Notes: generated by a model not told the origin, from the sequence alone. Shown: positions 36,601-47,499, counted from the first letter of the stretch. The stretch is 64,000 nucleotides of DNA from Macrotis lagotis (GCF_037893015.1 NC_133660.1:282411067-282475066); one strand, 5' to 3'. Made by a program: numbers and translations.

Positions 36601-39600
36601 ACTACAGTGGAGGAGGAATTCCATTGATGAAAGCTCCTATGGGTGAGGAGAGATGGTCAATGAAGGGAGGTAAAGACTGATGAGGCCTGGGGGAATTTGG
36701 TGCTCAAAAAGTCTACCTAGTAGTCCTGAAAGGGGAGGAATTGGAACCATTGGGGCCAACTGTCACCTAGGAGAGTAGGAGAGGTTGGAGTTTTCCAAGC
36801 AAATATAGGTAGAGATCAGTGTGAGCTGCATAATCAGGGAACTGGCTGGGGAGGGCCTTACCACAATGTCCTCTCTGATACCTGCAATCATTGGCTTATT
36901 CTGGAAATGCGGCACAATGGAAAAGGGAAATCCATGGGACAAGCTCTGCAAGGTCTCTCCAAGAGGAGAAAACCTAGAAGGGATACTTTGGAAGCCTTGA
37001 TTATATGAAGAACACAGAGAAAAGGAAGGGATCATGACTCAGAGAAAAGGGTCACTAGACTGTAAACAGAAAGAACAGATGGCTAATGAACACAGTGGAA
37101 GAATTCCTTTTAGAAAGAGGCACAAGGGGCACAAGGATTATCAGTGGATAAAGCACCAGCCCTGGAGTCAGGAGTACCTGGGTTCAAATCTGGTCTCAGA
37201 CACTTAATAATGACCTAGCTGTGTGGCCTTGGGCAAGCCACTTAACCCCATTTGCCTTGCAAAAAGCCTAAAAAAAAGGCACACACAAAAAAAAAGAAAT
37301 TTAAGAGCTAATGAACAGGGGGCAGTTAGGTGGAGCAATGAATAGAGCACCAGTCCCAGTCAGGAGGACCTGGGTTCAAATGTGACCTCAGACACTTAAT
37401 AATTACCTAGCTGTGTGACCCTGGGCAAGTTATTCAATCCTTGGGGAAAAAAACAAAACAAAACAAAATGAACTAAGGAACAGACTAGCTGAGGGGGAGG
37501 AGAGAGAGAAGGGGGTGAGGGAAGAGAACCAGGGGAAACAAGGTCACCCTAGCAGAGGTTAAAGTAAAGAAACTGGACCTGGAGGTATAGGATGTGTCCA
37601 CAGTAGAAGAGGCAACTCGAAGCTGAAAAGCTGCTCAGACGTTCATGCAATCAAGGTTAAGAAGGGAAGCAGTCAAATGGGGAAAAGATGGTCAAATTTC
37701 TCTATAAAGGGTTTGATATATGTGTGTGTAGATATGTATATAATGTGTGTATAGCTAATTGCCATTGCCCACAAGATAGTCAAAGGATTTAAATTAAACA
37801 GCTCTTAAAAGAACTGCAAAGTATTTACTACCACATGGAAAAAATGCCCCAAATCACTAAGAATGAAATGCAAATCAAAACATCCATGAGGTTTCACTTT
37901 GTTAATTGGCAAAAATGACCAAAGATTGGTAACAATCAATGTTGGAGAAGCTGTAGAAAGATAGGTGCACTGATAGTGGGCCTATAAAATGGTACCACCA
38001 TTTTGGAAAGCAATTTGGAATTATGCAAACAAATAACAAATGTCAATACCCATTGGACCCCAGACTCTTTACTAGGTTTATACCCTCAGGAAGCCATTAA
38101 TAAGAAAGTTCCCGGCTGCTAAGTGGCACAAGGGCGGCTAGGTGGCACAGTGGATAAAGCACTGGCCCTGGGGTCAGGAGTACCTGGGTTCAAATCCGGT
38201 CTCAGACACTTAATAATTACCTAGCTGTGTGGCCTTGGGCAAGCCACTTAACCCCATTTGCCTTGCAAAAACCTAAAAAACAAAAAATAAAAAAAAAAAC
38301 TCTGTCTCCACCTGGGTTGTTTTGCTTTCTCTACCTTGATTAGTTATGTCAGTTGTCTATGATATTTTCTGTGTCCTGATTGACTAAAATTCTGTTCCAG
38401 TTGGATTTCAATAGTTTGTCCAAAAAAGATTTAAGACTTTTTAGTGGATTATAGACTCCATCCCTGTTGTAAGAAGGATCAGAGCTTCCAAAAATACTGT
38501 GAGGATGGTCTTCTGTGCTCTGACGTCAGTTGACCTCCTCAGAGGTTGAATGTGACCCATGTTGTGTCTGTTGTGCTTCAGCTTTGAGACCCCTTCCCCT
38601 TCCACGATTCTGTGACCTTGGAAAAGCCCTTCCCCTCTCCAGGCCTTGGTTTCTCCATTTGTAAGATGAGGGGATTGGCCTACCCTAGAGGATCTCTCAA
38701 AGCATCTTTGGGCTCTATAGCCCAGGAAACTACCCAGCCTGAATCACCTGACTCCTTTCAGACTTTGCCCCCTTCTAAGCCCACATTCATTTTTTTTTCT
38801 TTTTTAAAAATTTTTATTTAAGGCAATGGGGTTGACTTGCCCAAGGTCACACAGCTAGGCAATTCTTAAGTGTCTGAGGCCAGATTTGAACTCAGGTCCT
38901 CCTGACTCCATGGTCAATGCTCTATCCACTGTGTTACCTAGCTGCCCTCCCACATTCATTTTCTTAATGAAGGAACAACAATGATGGAAACCCAAATCCA
39001 ATCTGTTTCACAGACCTGCAGCCCTACAGGTTTGCTCCCCCAGAGGCAGGCACTGTCATTAGCAGCTCCATTTTACAAGGAAGGAAACTGAGGCTTGGAA
39101 GGTGAGTGACTTCCTCAGGGTCACAGAGCCAAAGGCAAGATAAGAACTCCAGGCTACCACACCAGCCCTCAGCGGGACATAGCACGGCTTGCCTTGAGGG
39201 TGATCTAGATTCCACTCTTTTGACAAAGTTGGGTAGAAGGACTCCTTCCAGTACATGGAGTCAACTGAACTGGGCTCAAATCCCATCCCTGAAGCTTATT
39301 ACTTGTGTGACTATGGGTAAATCACTCCCTCTCCCTGGACCTCAGTTTCCTCATCTGTAAAATGAGAGGGTTGACCTAGATGACCTCTGAAGCCCCTTCC
39401 AGCCCTCAATCTATGATCCTGGGTTGTTACTAGGACTAGGTGACATTGAAAGCCCCTCCCAGCTTTGATGGCCTCTGGTTAAGCTTCCCCTCCCCCAAGC
39501 TCCAATGTTCCAGGTGTTAAGGCCCCTCCCAGCTCTGACATTCCAGGTTCTAAGCTCCCTGTAAGTATGACATTTCACATTTTAAGACACCTCCCAGTTC

Positions 39601-42600
39601 TGACATTCTATTCCCTTCTGTCAAAACAATGCTAGGAGGGACTTTAGAGAAAGATTTCCCATAAGAACCCCACCCCCCTGCCTCACAGGGAGCCTTCTCC
39701 CACCTGCACTGAACCTTAGATTGGGGAGGACATAGGACCTAGAAGCTGGACCAGATGGAAGGGTCAGAAGGCAACTGTCCCCGGAAAGGGCCCAGGGTGA
39801 CAGAACCCGCCCCCAGCGGCAGGAGTGAGGGTGCAGGACCCCTACCAGCTTCCCCCGCTGCTGGGCAGAGCGGCTATCCCGCAGAGTATACACATTTCCG
39901 CAGACAGAGATTTCCCTCCAGACACCAGGCAGGGAGCCCTCGGAGAATCCGCCGGCGGGGTGCATCACCAGAACACCATTGGTGGTCAGGCCATCCATCA
40001 GCCCATCTGGAGTCCGCCACTTGGCTGCCCGCTCCTGGTACCAGGGAGAAGCAGTTACACCCTCTGAACACTCCCCCAGGCAGCAGCCTCTGGTCCTACT
40101 TCAGCCTCGTCTTCCCTCCCCGGTCTGGGGAGCCCTGGGCCAGTGGGCTCTTTGTTCTCTGGACTGAGCATCCCACCTTCCATTTCTGGGAACTCATGCT
40201 TCTCCCATTAGACTGGAAGTTCCTTGAGGGCTGGGGACTGACTTTTGAATCCTCAGCACTTAATAAATGTTTATTGAATGCTTTCCTGGTCGCCTTCAGG
40301 CTCAGCCTTCCCAGAACCCTCTTCCATCCTCCTATCTGCCCAGTCTTTCTACTATCCGGCTCATCCCCCCCATCACAGATTTCCAGCCTGCAGCTCAGGG
40401 GAAGGTCCTTGAGGGCAGGGGTTTGTTCTTGCCTTCCTAGCCCCTAGTGTGGGTCTTACCCACTTGAACTCCTGTTGTTCCTCAAAGCCCAGCTCGGGTG
40501 CAGCCTCCTCCTAAGAAGGATCCAATTCCTATTTTGTCAGTAACAACATTCCCCTTCCTACTCACAGAGCTCCCTAATCCATTTTTCATGAAGTGACATC
40601 TCTATTGCTTTTCATACCCCCTCCTCACTTCCACACTTCACCAGGACAGGAATGTCTTATCTAAACATCACAATTTCCCTCAAAATCTGTGCATCCAGTA
40701 GAAGTTTAATGTATGTTGAAGGCTCATTCAACAAGCATTTATAATGCCCCGATGATGGGACAGGCACAGTGCCAGGCTCTGGGTGATAAATGAAATAGTC
40801 CTGGCCTGAGGGAGCTTACATTCTATCAAGAAAGCCTTACAGAGGAGGCCAGGACCACAAGGTGGTCGTCATGGGGAGGGCTTGACCAGATGGAAAAAGA
40901 TCAGGAGAGGCCTCACATGTAAGAAGCAGAGGTGAGGAGGGAGGTGAGCATGAAGGACAATCCATGCAAAGAGAGGTGAGAAATGGGCTGATGTGGGTGA
41001 GGGTCAGGAAGGCCAGGGTGAATGGAACTTAGGGGGTGTGTAGGGGCTGGAAAGGAAGATGAACTAGGATGTGAAGGGCATTTGATGCTGGGAAGGAGCT
41101 TGTATTTGGTCCTAGAAGTCACTGGAAAGCACCGGAGTTTATTGATCCCAAGGGGGAGATGATTGGTCCTGTCTGGATCCCAGGGTACCCACCCTCCAAA
41201 CCCAACCTTCACCAACTGCATGTCCCCCCTCCCCTCTACATTTCCTCCCCACTCCAGCCCCAAGTCCATCCCTGTGGACTCACTCACTCCAAGGAAGATG
41301 TTGCTAGAAGCATCAAAGCCAGCAGCATAGATCCGGGCTGTGTAGGGGGGCCAGCGCTCACAGATGACCCGGCAGGCATACCGTGAGATGGTGCTCTGGG
41401 CAGCAGGGCCCTCCCCGGCCACTCCCCCAGGGGTTGTGTCAGTGACCACGAAGTCGATCATGTTCTCCGTAGATCGGCCAATCTGTGAGTCCCCATTTCC
41501 CCCCCACCCCACCCACCAGGGAAGCAGGTGAGGGGGAGGTAGAGAATGATGGTGACTACTTGAGGATGCTCACAGACTAGCTAATGCCAACTTCTATGGG
41601 ATGTTAAGGCCTAAAGGGCCTTCCCCCCCAGTAGGGAAAGTAGACAGAACCAGGATGGGACCTGGCAGATGGGCAGGAGACCAGCTCCTTCCTCTCCAAG
41701 TCCAGCCCTGCTTTTACTCTCCCTCAGGACCTCCCACCTTCTACAGGGGCCATCTAGCATTCCTCCCCCCCCCCCAATCTCCCCAGGGATATGGCAGGGT
41801 TCAAGTCTCTAAAGCAGTTGGGGTAGGTTTTGAAGCTTTAGGGCCATATTGGAAGATCAGAGTTTTAGGGTTGGGAGAAGTTAAATCCATTTTACGGATG
41901 AGGAAACAAGCCTAGGAACAGAGGCTTCCTCCCCAGGCTCACACAGGTAACGATGGAGAGCTGTTGCTCATTCCCTTTGCTACTCAGCTTCGAGGAATAA
42001 GTTTTGGTCCTAGATATCTGTGTCCTTCTTATAGCCCATGCATCAAACCCTTCCCAGAGACAGTTAATGAAAAGCTTTTTTTTTCCCCAGTCGACTCCTT
42101 CCTTTCTTTTGCTGGTTGCATTGATTTTATTTGTGCAAAAGCTTTCTAATTGAATAGAAATCATCTATACTCTCTTTTTGTGACAAAGCCAGGTTTTTGA
42201 ACCAGGTCATCTTTCCTGCACTGCCTAGAATGACTCCACTGGATCAAATGTGGTAGGATTTCCTCACACCTATCCTAGGGGTTATCCTCAGAGCACAGAT
42301 AAATCGAGGTTCAGAGGAAGAAGTACTGCATAGGGAAACAGAAAGACTCTCTCTCTCTCTCCCTGCTCCCTTTATTCTAATCTAACATTTGCAAAGAACT
42401 TTTCTTGTGTTATTTCTTTTTATCCTCACAACAACCCTGGGAGGAAGGGATTATTATTATTCCATTTTACAAATGAGAAAGCTGAGGTCAAGTAAGTGAC
42501 TTGCCCAGAGTAACACAGCTAGCAAGTGTCTGAAGCTGGATTGAAATTCAAGTCTTCTTGATTTGAAGGACAGAGTTCCATCTAAGTCATCACCTAGCTG

Positions 42601-44681
42601 TCTATCAAAGCCCTCCCCATTTTTCAAGGCCTGGCTCTAATGACATCTTCTCCAGGAAGACCTCCCTCATCTCCCTAGCTAGAAATGGACACTCTTTTCT
42701 CCACAATCCCAGCAATAGCTATATACTGTCAAAGCAATCCCCTGGGATTCCGTACATACTCTCTTCTATCAGTCATCTGTGTACATAACTTAGCTCCCTA
42801 TTTGAAGGCAGGGATTTTGTCTTTTACCCTCCCACCCAGGACCTTGCGTTGAGTTCTCTAGCTCCCCCAACAAAGTTAGCCCGAGAGTGAGAAGAATCAG
42901 CCTTGGATCAAGACTTGTTGTTTCTGACATACTTGGCATTCCTGAGTCCCTTGGCACTCCTAATCTGCTTTTGTCATCCCAGCCTGGACCTTTCTAGAAC
43001 TGGTCTCAACCCCCCACCATTCTTTACTGAGGTGTTAGCTTTAGGAAAGGAGGGGTTGTGTCTTCTCTAAACTATAGATCACTTGTTAAGTAAAGAAGGA
43101 AGGGAGGGAGGAAGCAAAGGAGAATGGAAAGGAGAAAGCAAGGGAGGGAAGAAGATAGGTAGGAAGGAAGGAAGGAAGGAAGGAAGGAAGGAAGGAAGGA
43201 AGGAAGGAAGGAAGGAAGGAGGGGAGGGAGGGAGGGAGGAAGGAAGGAAGGAAGGAAGGAAGGAAGGAAGGAAGGAAGGAAGGAAGGAAGGAAGGAAGGA
43301 GGAAGGGAGAAAGGAAGGAAGGGAGGAAGGAGGAAGGGAGAAAGGAAGGAAGGGAGGAAGGAGGAAGGGAGGGAAGAAGAAAAAAGGAGGGAGGATTAAG
43401 GAAGAGGAAGAACCATACCTGAAACATGTCTGTGTCATTGTCGTGGGTGTACTCCACGATGACCGAGTGACTTCGAGACAGTGTGTAGGAGATACTGTGC
43501 TGGCCTCGGTTACTCAGCGCCTGAGGATAATAAGGGCCAGTCACCTACCAGGCCCCAGACACAGTCTTGCCAGTCTCCCCGGGAAAATGGCAGGATCTCT
43601 AAGGAGAGAAAGTGGCTAGGGAGGCAGGGTGAGGGGCCAACGAGAGCAGGGTCTAGTCTGGGCCGGCCCTTACTTTGGACACGAGCGGGGTAGAGATATG
43701 GTGGACGACGTCAGGCTTCACCCCGTTGGCCTGGGGTCTTCGGCTCAACGCCAGGCGGCTCCGACGACGGCCCTTGTCTCCGCTGGCCAGGGAGCCATTG
43801 TAGCTGTGGGGAAAGGCCAGCGAGCCCCATCAAGTGGAGCCCAGTTTGGGGAGGAGGACCCCGAGATACAACTGAGCTGGGGAGAGGCGGGAAGGAGGAC
43901 AAGCTCCTCTGAAGCTGGGGCTCCCCCGGTCTTCCCCCCAATCAGCACTCTGGGGCCTAGCAGTCTCACCTCCACAAAGCCTCCCAGATGGCCTCCTGGC
44001 CATCCTCCCCTCTGCTCATGCTTTCAATCCATCCTTCAGAGCCCTTCCAGAACAATCTTCCTTACCCCTAGGTCTGAGCAGGGCTCTCCTCTGCTCAAAA
44101 GTCTTCTGGGGCTCCCCACTGCCTACCGAGGAAGGTCCAGACTTGACTTCCCAGCCCCCAGGAGCTTCCCCTCCAAGCAGCGCCTCATAGACTCCCCTAC
44201 TCTGCTGCCCCCCCAGCTGAGGCCCTCCTGCCCCGGGTCAGCGGGGGGCCCTGGCCTTCCTCCACGGGTCTGACTGGAAGCTCTAGGAGGGCAGGGTCTG
44301 GGCCTATTCCTCCAACAGCGAGGGGGGTCTGGGAGGTATTTGTCCCCAGACTGGGAGGGGGCACAGGGCCGGGACCAGCGCCGGGGTCCCCAAGACAAGC
44401 CGGGCGGTGGCAGCCAGGAGAGAGGCGGGCGCGGGCTCCCTCCCCTCGGGCCTCAGCTCGCCCCTCTTGTCCTGACTTTACTTCCCCGCAGTCGGAGGGG
44501 GCCCCCCCGCCCCCCCAGGCCCTCACCCCAGCACGATGAGTTCCCCATATTTGACAGGCTCTTTGCCCAGCAGCAAAGTGTCCGGAGGAGGAGCGGGCAG
44601 GATGCGGGGGGCCTTGGGGGGGCCCTGCCGGAGGCCCAGGGATCCCGGGGTCCCCGCGTCAGCGCTGCCTTCCAGCACCAT
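33615..44681 (-). CDS. PELI3: Pellino homolog 3, E3 ubiquitin-protein ligase (six coding exons)
   Basis: Pellino-3 is a scaffold and RING-type ubiquitin ligase in Toll-like and IL-1 receptor signalling through IRAK kinases. Coding exons are 44527-44681, 43674-43803, 43419-43520, 41288-41482, 39846-40034 and 33615-34184, in frame, giving 446 residues. This is close to the shorter human isoform; human isoform 1 is 469. The FHA-like substrate-binding region spans roughly residues 45-255 (KYGELIVLGYNG, IGRSTENMIDFVVTDT, FDASSNIFLGERAAKWRTPD). The RING-like C-terminus has CGHVHGYHSWGC at 339-350, CPLC at 361-364, CGHVC at 395-399 and CPFC at 423-426. The first 42 residues are proline-rich and differ from human. 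An acceptor (CTCTGCTTAG) sits one base before the ATG, so a non-coding first exon is expected. The last intron (34185-39845) is full of repeats. Confidence 0.97.
34620..36352 (+). mobile_element. L1-family element with HAL1-like layout (ORF1-like part joined to 3' end)
   Basis: Around 34990-35160 the plus strand is A-rich and reads like an L1 ORF1 coiled coil (MANLTKETKERTID in one frame). AACCTAACAATTATAAGTCTC near 35240 follows the ORF1 NLRIIGLPE pattern (split by drift). From 35705 it passes straight to the end of ORF2 (AAKKWK, GEWLWHMYVMEHH) and the L1 3' UTR, ending in an A-run. Nearly all of ORF2 is absent. Confidence 0.5.
37121..37278 (+). mobile_element. Marsupial tRNA-derived SINE, altered 5' end
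   Basis: From CAGTGGATAAAGCACCAGCC through the A-run it follows the family; the first bases of the head are lost or changed. Nearby AAGAGGCACA and AAAAGGCACA may be the target duplication. Confidence 0.85.
37318..37466 (+). mobile_element. Older tRNA-derived SINE
   Basis: The copy reads GGGGCAGTTAGGTGGAGCAA with B-box GGTTCAAATGTGACCTC, ending in (CAAAA)n. AATGAAC flanks both ends. It lies 40 bp after the previous SINE in the same orientation. Confidence 0.82.
37785..38110 (+). mobile_element. L1 ORF2 fragment
   Basis: AAGAATGAAATGCAAATCAA, AGGTTTCACTTTGTTAATTG and ATGGTACCACCATTTTGGAA match the late part of ORF2 as seen across mammalian L1s. It breaks off at AAGCCATTAATAAGAAAG, near the next SINE. 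Confidence 0.7.
38132..38298 (+). mobile_element. Marsupial tRNA-derived SINE (WSINE1/MAR1-like)
   Basis: A full-length, little-diverged copy: AGGGCGGCTAGGTGGCACAG, GGTTCAAATCCGGTCTC, GCCTTGCAAAAACCTAAAA. No clear target duplication was found. Confidence 0.9.
38580..38730 (+). mobile_element. MIR-type SINE
   Basis: GATTCTGTGACCTTGGAAAA, then GGTTTCTCCATTTGTAAGAT and a GATCTCTCAAAGCATC tail fit an old MIR/THER copy. Confidence 0.5.
38794..38948 (-). mobile_element. Marsupial tRNA-derived SINE
   Basis: A reverse copy flanked by CCCACATTCATTTT at 38780-38793 and 38949-38962, a 14-bp duplication. Confidence 0.9.
39050..39170 (-). mobile_element. MIR-type SINE
   Basis: CATTTTACAAGGAAGGAAAC, TGAGGCTTGGAAGG and AGGGTCACAGAGCC are the reverse MIR core. 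Confidence 0.55.
39225..39620 (+). mobile_element. MIR/THER-type SINE with an expanded tandem tail
   Basis: The core CTCAGTTTCCTCATCTGTAA is followed by about five diverged copies of a roughly 30-40-bp unit containing CCCCTCCCAGCTCTGACATT. It shares unit and organisation with 1240-1520. Confidence 0.65.
40175..40290 (+). mobile_element. L2-type LINE 3' end in PELI3 intron
   Basis: GACTGGAAGTTCCTTGAGGG and CTTAATAAATGTTTATTGAA match the L2 3' end. Nearby 40490-40720 holds further decayed L2-like sequence, and 40725-40870 holds another ancient repeat fragment. Confidence 0.6.
42060..42200 (-). mobile_element. L1 ORF2 fragment in PELI3 intron
   Basis: GGTTGCATTGATTTTATTTG, then TGCAAAAGCTTTCTAATTGA and GAAATCATC follow the antisense of a conserved L1 ORF2 stretch. 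Confidence 0.6.
42370..42600 (-). mobile_element. MIR-type SINE
   Basis: ATCCTCACAACAACCCTGGG, CATTTTACAAATGAGAAAGC and GACTTGCCCAGAGTAACACA are the reverse MIR body. It is preceded by a short (CT)n run and followed by an L2-like fragment (42600-42860). Confidence 0.7.
42600..42860 (+). mobile_element. L2-type LINE fragment
   Basis: CAAGGCCTGGCTCTAATGAC, CTCCAGGAAGACCTCCCTCA and TTTGAAGGCAGGGATTTTGT are characteristic blocks of the L2 3' region, in order. Confidence 0.6.
43083..43412 (+). repeat. (GGAA)n purine tract beside a PELI3 splice donor
   Basis: About 330 bp are almost pure A and G, dominated by perfect GGAA arrays (43163-43218 and 43239-43298) with GGGA interruptions. On the PELI3 strand it is (CCTT)n and begins about 7 nt inside the intron that follows exon 43419-43520. 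Confidence 0.95.
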
Positions 44682-45300
44682 CCTAAGCAGAGCCGAGGAG
44701 AGAAGGCGCTCAGACCCCCGGGGGCGCCCCAGCGGCCGGGTGCCATGGCAACGGGGGGGCAGGCTCCGGCCCCCCGCCGCCCCCCGCCCCCGGGGCCCCT
44801 CTCACCCTCATGTCTCCTCCTGGGCCCCTCCCGGTGCGCCCCGCGCCGAGGCTGCCGCAGACCCGGCCTCCTGCGGGGACCTGCGGGGAGACAGCGCCGC
44901 GCGGGGGCGCGGGCGGGGGTTGCGCCTAGGCGGACCCCGGGGCGCCCCGCCCCCCGCCCCCCGGAGCCCGGCCCGGGGGCCCCTTACCTCGCCCCAGGCG
45001 GCACCGCGGCGGCTGCACCGGCACCGGGCTCCGGGCCGAGCTGGGCTGGGCCGCCCGGCGGCACCGCGGCGCGGCCTGGTCACGGGGACGCGGGGGGCGG
45101 GGCGCCGCCGGCCCCGCCCCCGCCGGGCCCCGCCCCCGGCCCCGCCTCCTGCGGCGGAGCCTCGCGCCTGGGGAGCCCCGCCCCGCCCGAGGCCCCGCCC
45201 CCCGCCCCGGGCCCGGCCCCGCCTCCTGCGGCGGAGCCTCGCGCCTGGGAGGCCCCGCCCCCCGCCCGAGGCCCCGCCCCGCCCCGCCCCCAACCCTGCT
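44400..45300 (-). promoter_or_regulatory. PELI3: PELI3 CpG island, probable non-coding exon and promoter
   Basis: On the PELI3 strand a near-perfect donor GAG|GTAAGGGG ends an exon at 44988, a good partner for the acceptor one base before the ATG (44682). The upstream sequence is packed with GC boxes. A 36-bp block with CCTGCGGCGGAGCCTCGCGC recurs with a 77-bp period (starts near 45138 and 45215). Confidence 0.6.
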
Positions 45301-45308
45301 GCTCCTTC

Positions 45309-45600
45309 CTGTGTCCGTGTGTGTGTGTGTGCGCGCGTGTGCCTCTGTGTTTGTGTGTCTGTGTGTGCGTGTCTGTGTGCCTTTCTGTGTCATATGTGCG
45401 TGTCTAATGTGTGTCTGTGTGTGCATGTGTTTATGTTTATGTGCCTGTGTGTGTCTGTATGCCTCTGTGTTTGTGTCTGTGTGCCTCTGTCCGTCTCTGT
45501 GTCTGTGTGTTTGTGTGTCTGTATGTGTGTCACATGTGTGTGTCTAGTGTGTGTGTGTGCGTGTGTGCATGTGTGTATGTGTGCGTGCGTGCGTGTGTGC
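45309..45600 (+). repeat. Long degenerate (TG)n tract
   Basis: About 290 bp of nearly alternating purine-pyrimidine sequence (TGTGTCTGTGTG, TGCGTGTG, TGTGCGTGCGTG). It begins right where the PELI3 CpG island ends. Such sequence can adopt Z-DNA. The open frames across it encode only C, V and L runs and are artefacts. Confidence 0.93.
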
Positions 45601-45929
45601 GGCGGGAAAGCAGGTGCTGGGCCAGGAAGGAAGTTGGGGTAGAGACTAGAGATGGACAACGAGGAGGAGGAAGACAGCCGGGGTCAGCGGCTGCAGGGCC
45701 CCGCCTGAGGGCCCAGGGGCTAGGGTGCCAGCTGGGCCTCTCATGCCTTGGGTCCCTGCCAACCGGTCCCTTCAGGATTCCCAGCTTCCCTTTTCATCTC
45801 TATAAATGGGTGAAGGGTCTGTGCGGCCCCTCCGGGCCCTTGCAGCTCTCGGGCCTTCCAGGGCAAGAGGCCCCATGGGTGGGGGGCCCAGGGTGGTGGG
45901 GGCAGCTTGCCCCAGCTCTGGATCCAGAG

Positions 45930-46050
45930 AAGCTGGATTCAGATTCTGTCTCTGGGGTTCTTTCTTTGGGCAAGTGATGGGACTTCTCTGGGCCTCAGTT
46001 TTCTCCTCTGTAAAACTGAAGGGGTTGAACTAGAAAACTTCCTTTACGGT
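45930..46050 (+). mobile_element. MIR-type SINE
   Basis: GGGCCTCAGTTTTCTCCTCT, GTAAAACTGAAGGGG and a TAGAAAACTTCC tail fit a MIR/THER copy. Confidence 0.55.
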
Positions 46051-46054
46051 TCTT

Positions 46055-46440
46055 ATTTTTTTCTTTTTTAACTATTTATTTACTTTCAATTTTACAATTT
46101 TTCCCCTAATCTTGCTCCGCCCCCCCAAGGCAGTCAGTTATTCATTCCATTGTTTCCCTGGTATACATTGATCCACATTGAATGAGATGACAGAGAAATC
46201 ATGTCCTTAAGGAAGAAACAGAAAGTGTAAGAGAGAACAAAATTACATAAAAAGATCACTTTTTTCCTAAATTAAAGGTAATAGTCCTTGGTCTTTGTTC
46301 AGACTTCTCAGTTATTTCTGTGGACACAGCCAGCATTCTCCATCGCAGACAGCCCCAAATTGTCCCTGATTGTTGCACTGATGGAATGAGCGAGTCCATC
46401 CAGGTTGATCATCGCCCCCACGTTGCTGTTAGGGCCAGAA
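46055..46440 (-). mobile_element. L1 3' end (ORF2 end plus 3' UTR), 5'-truncated
   Basis: Read in reverse it matches 48650-49085: the ATTTTACAATTTTTCCCC tail, the AGAAATCATGTCCTTAAGGA block and the ORF2-end block AATTGTCCCTGATTGTTGCA. Confidence 0.75.
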
Positions 46441-46544
46441 CTCCTTTCTATTTCTCCCCATTACAACATAAGCTATTTGAAGGCAGCCACTTTCTTGATT
46501 TTCTTTTTACCCTTTACCCATTTCATTCTTGGCCATAGTCCTTT

Positions 46545-46910
46545 TTTTAAAATTATTATTATTACAACAGCTATCATGTTTTAACATTTACAAAGTATCT
46601 TATGTCTATTTTTTTGAGTCTCATAATAACCCTGGAAGGTAGGGACTATTTTTTAAAATTATTTTTGCAAGGCAATGGGGTTAAGTGACTTGTCCTAGGT
46701 CACATAGCTAAGTGAGTATTAAGTGTCTGAGGCTGGATCTGAACTCTTGACTCCAGAGTCAGTGTTCTATCCACTGCACCACCTAGCTGCCCCAGGAGGG
46801 GCTATGATTAATCCCATTTTGCATATGAGGAAACTGAGGCAGAGGTCAAATGAATAGCCTAAAGTCACAGAGCTAGCAAGGGTCATTCATCCCAGGACAC
46901 CAGGTCTTCC
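46545..46910 (-). mobile_element. MIR-type SINE split by a younger SINE
   Basis: CTCATAATAACCCTGGAAGG (left part, to 46651) continues at CCCATTTTGCATATGAGGAA (right part, from 46794). Together they form one reverse MIR interrupted by the element at 46655-46793. Confidence 0.7.
46655..46793 (-). mobile_element. tRNA-derived SINE nested in a MIR
   Basis: A reverse copy from TTTTTGCAAGGCAATGGGGT to CACCACCTAGCTGCCCC. Imperfect flanking copies GGTAGGGACTATT and GGAGGGGCTATGATT mark the target duplication. Confidence 0.85.
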
Positions 46911-47499
46911 GACTCCAGAGCCAGGATTAGATATTCTAAACTATGCTCAACCCAACAGTTATATAATTGGGTGAAGAAGGACTTAGGTGAGTTCACAATG
47001 GCAATATGAGGAATGTGAATGAGCTGAGCCTTGACCTCAGTCCTGGAGTCGAGAGGGGGCACAACTTGAACCACGTCTTGCCATCTTAGTGTTTTAAAGT
47101 CTTAACATAGATCCTTCAAATTCACAATCTCATGCCAAGATTCTAAACAAGATCACTGAGAGTCTCAGAACGAGAGAGCAGAAAATGAGTTCAGGGTTCT
47201 AGGATCCAGGAATACCTCTGCCTTTCTGCAGCCTTGAACCATCGCTCTCCATGGGACCAAGCAAGAGAAATACAATCACCTTTCCCAGCACAGTCTTTCA
47301 CAGCCTTGACAACAGCTGGCAGGTTTCATGGACCTTAAGTCCTCCAGACCACCTGTGGCCCCATCTCTGTGGCAGTCCAAAGGGAAGGAAGACTTGCTCT
47401 CTGGCCTCGAGTTTACTGTCTAGGGTTGGTTGATAAGTCATACAAAGAGATAATACCCGTTAGACCAAGCTTCTTAACCAGTTTAGTAATAATGATAAT

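Larger units (their letters stand above)
34185..39845 (-). other. PELI3 last intron (repeat-filled)
   Basis: The intron contains a HAL1-like L1 copy, another L1 piece, four tRNA-derived SINEs and MIR-type SINEs. 36360-37110 and 37480-37780 look unique. No additional exon was recognised in it. Confidence 0.75.

Noticed and set aside
43163-43298. Regular repeat resembling a CRISPR array
   Set aside because: It is a tetranucleotide microsatellite in a vertebrate intron, without spacers.
43083-43619. 178-residue open frame rich in K, E, G and R
   Set aside because: It is the GGAA repeat read as protein, antisense to a PELI3 intron and exon.
44340-45642. Two overlapping plus-strand frames of about 360 residues
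   Set aside because: They are CpG-island P/A/R runs followed by C/V/L runs from the TG tract, antisense to PELI3 exon 1 and its promoter.
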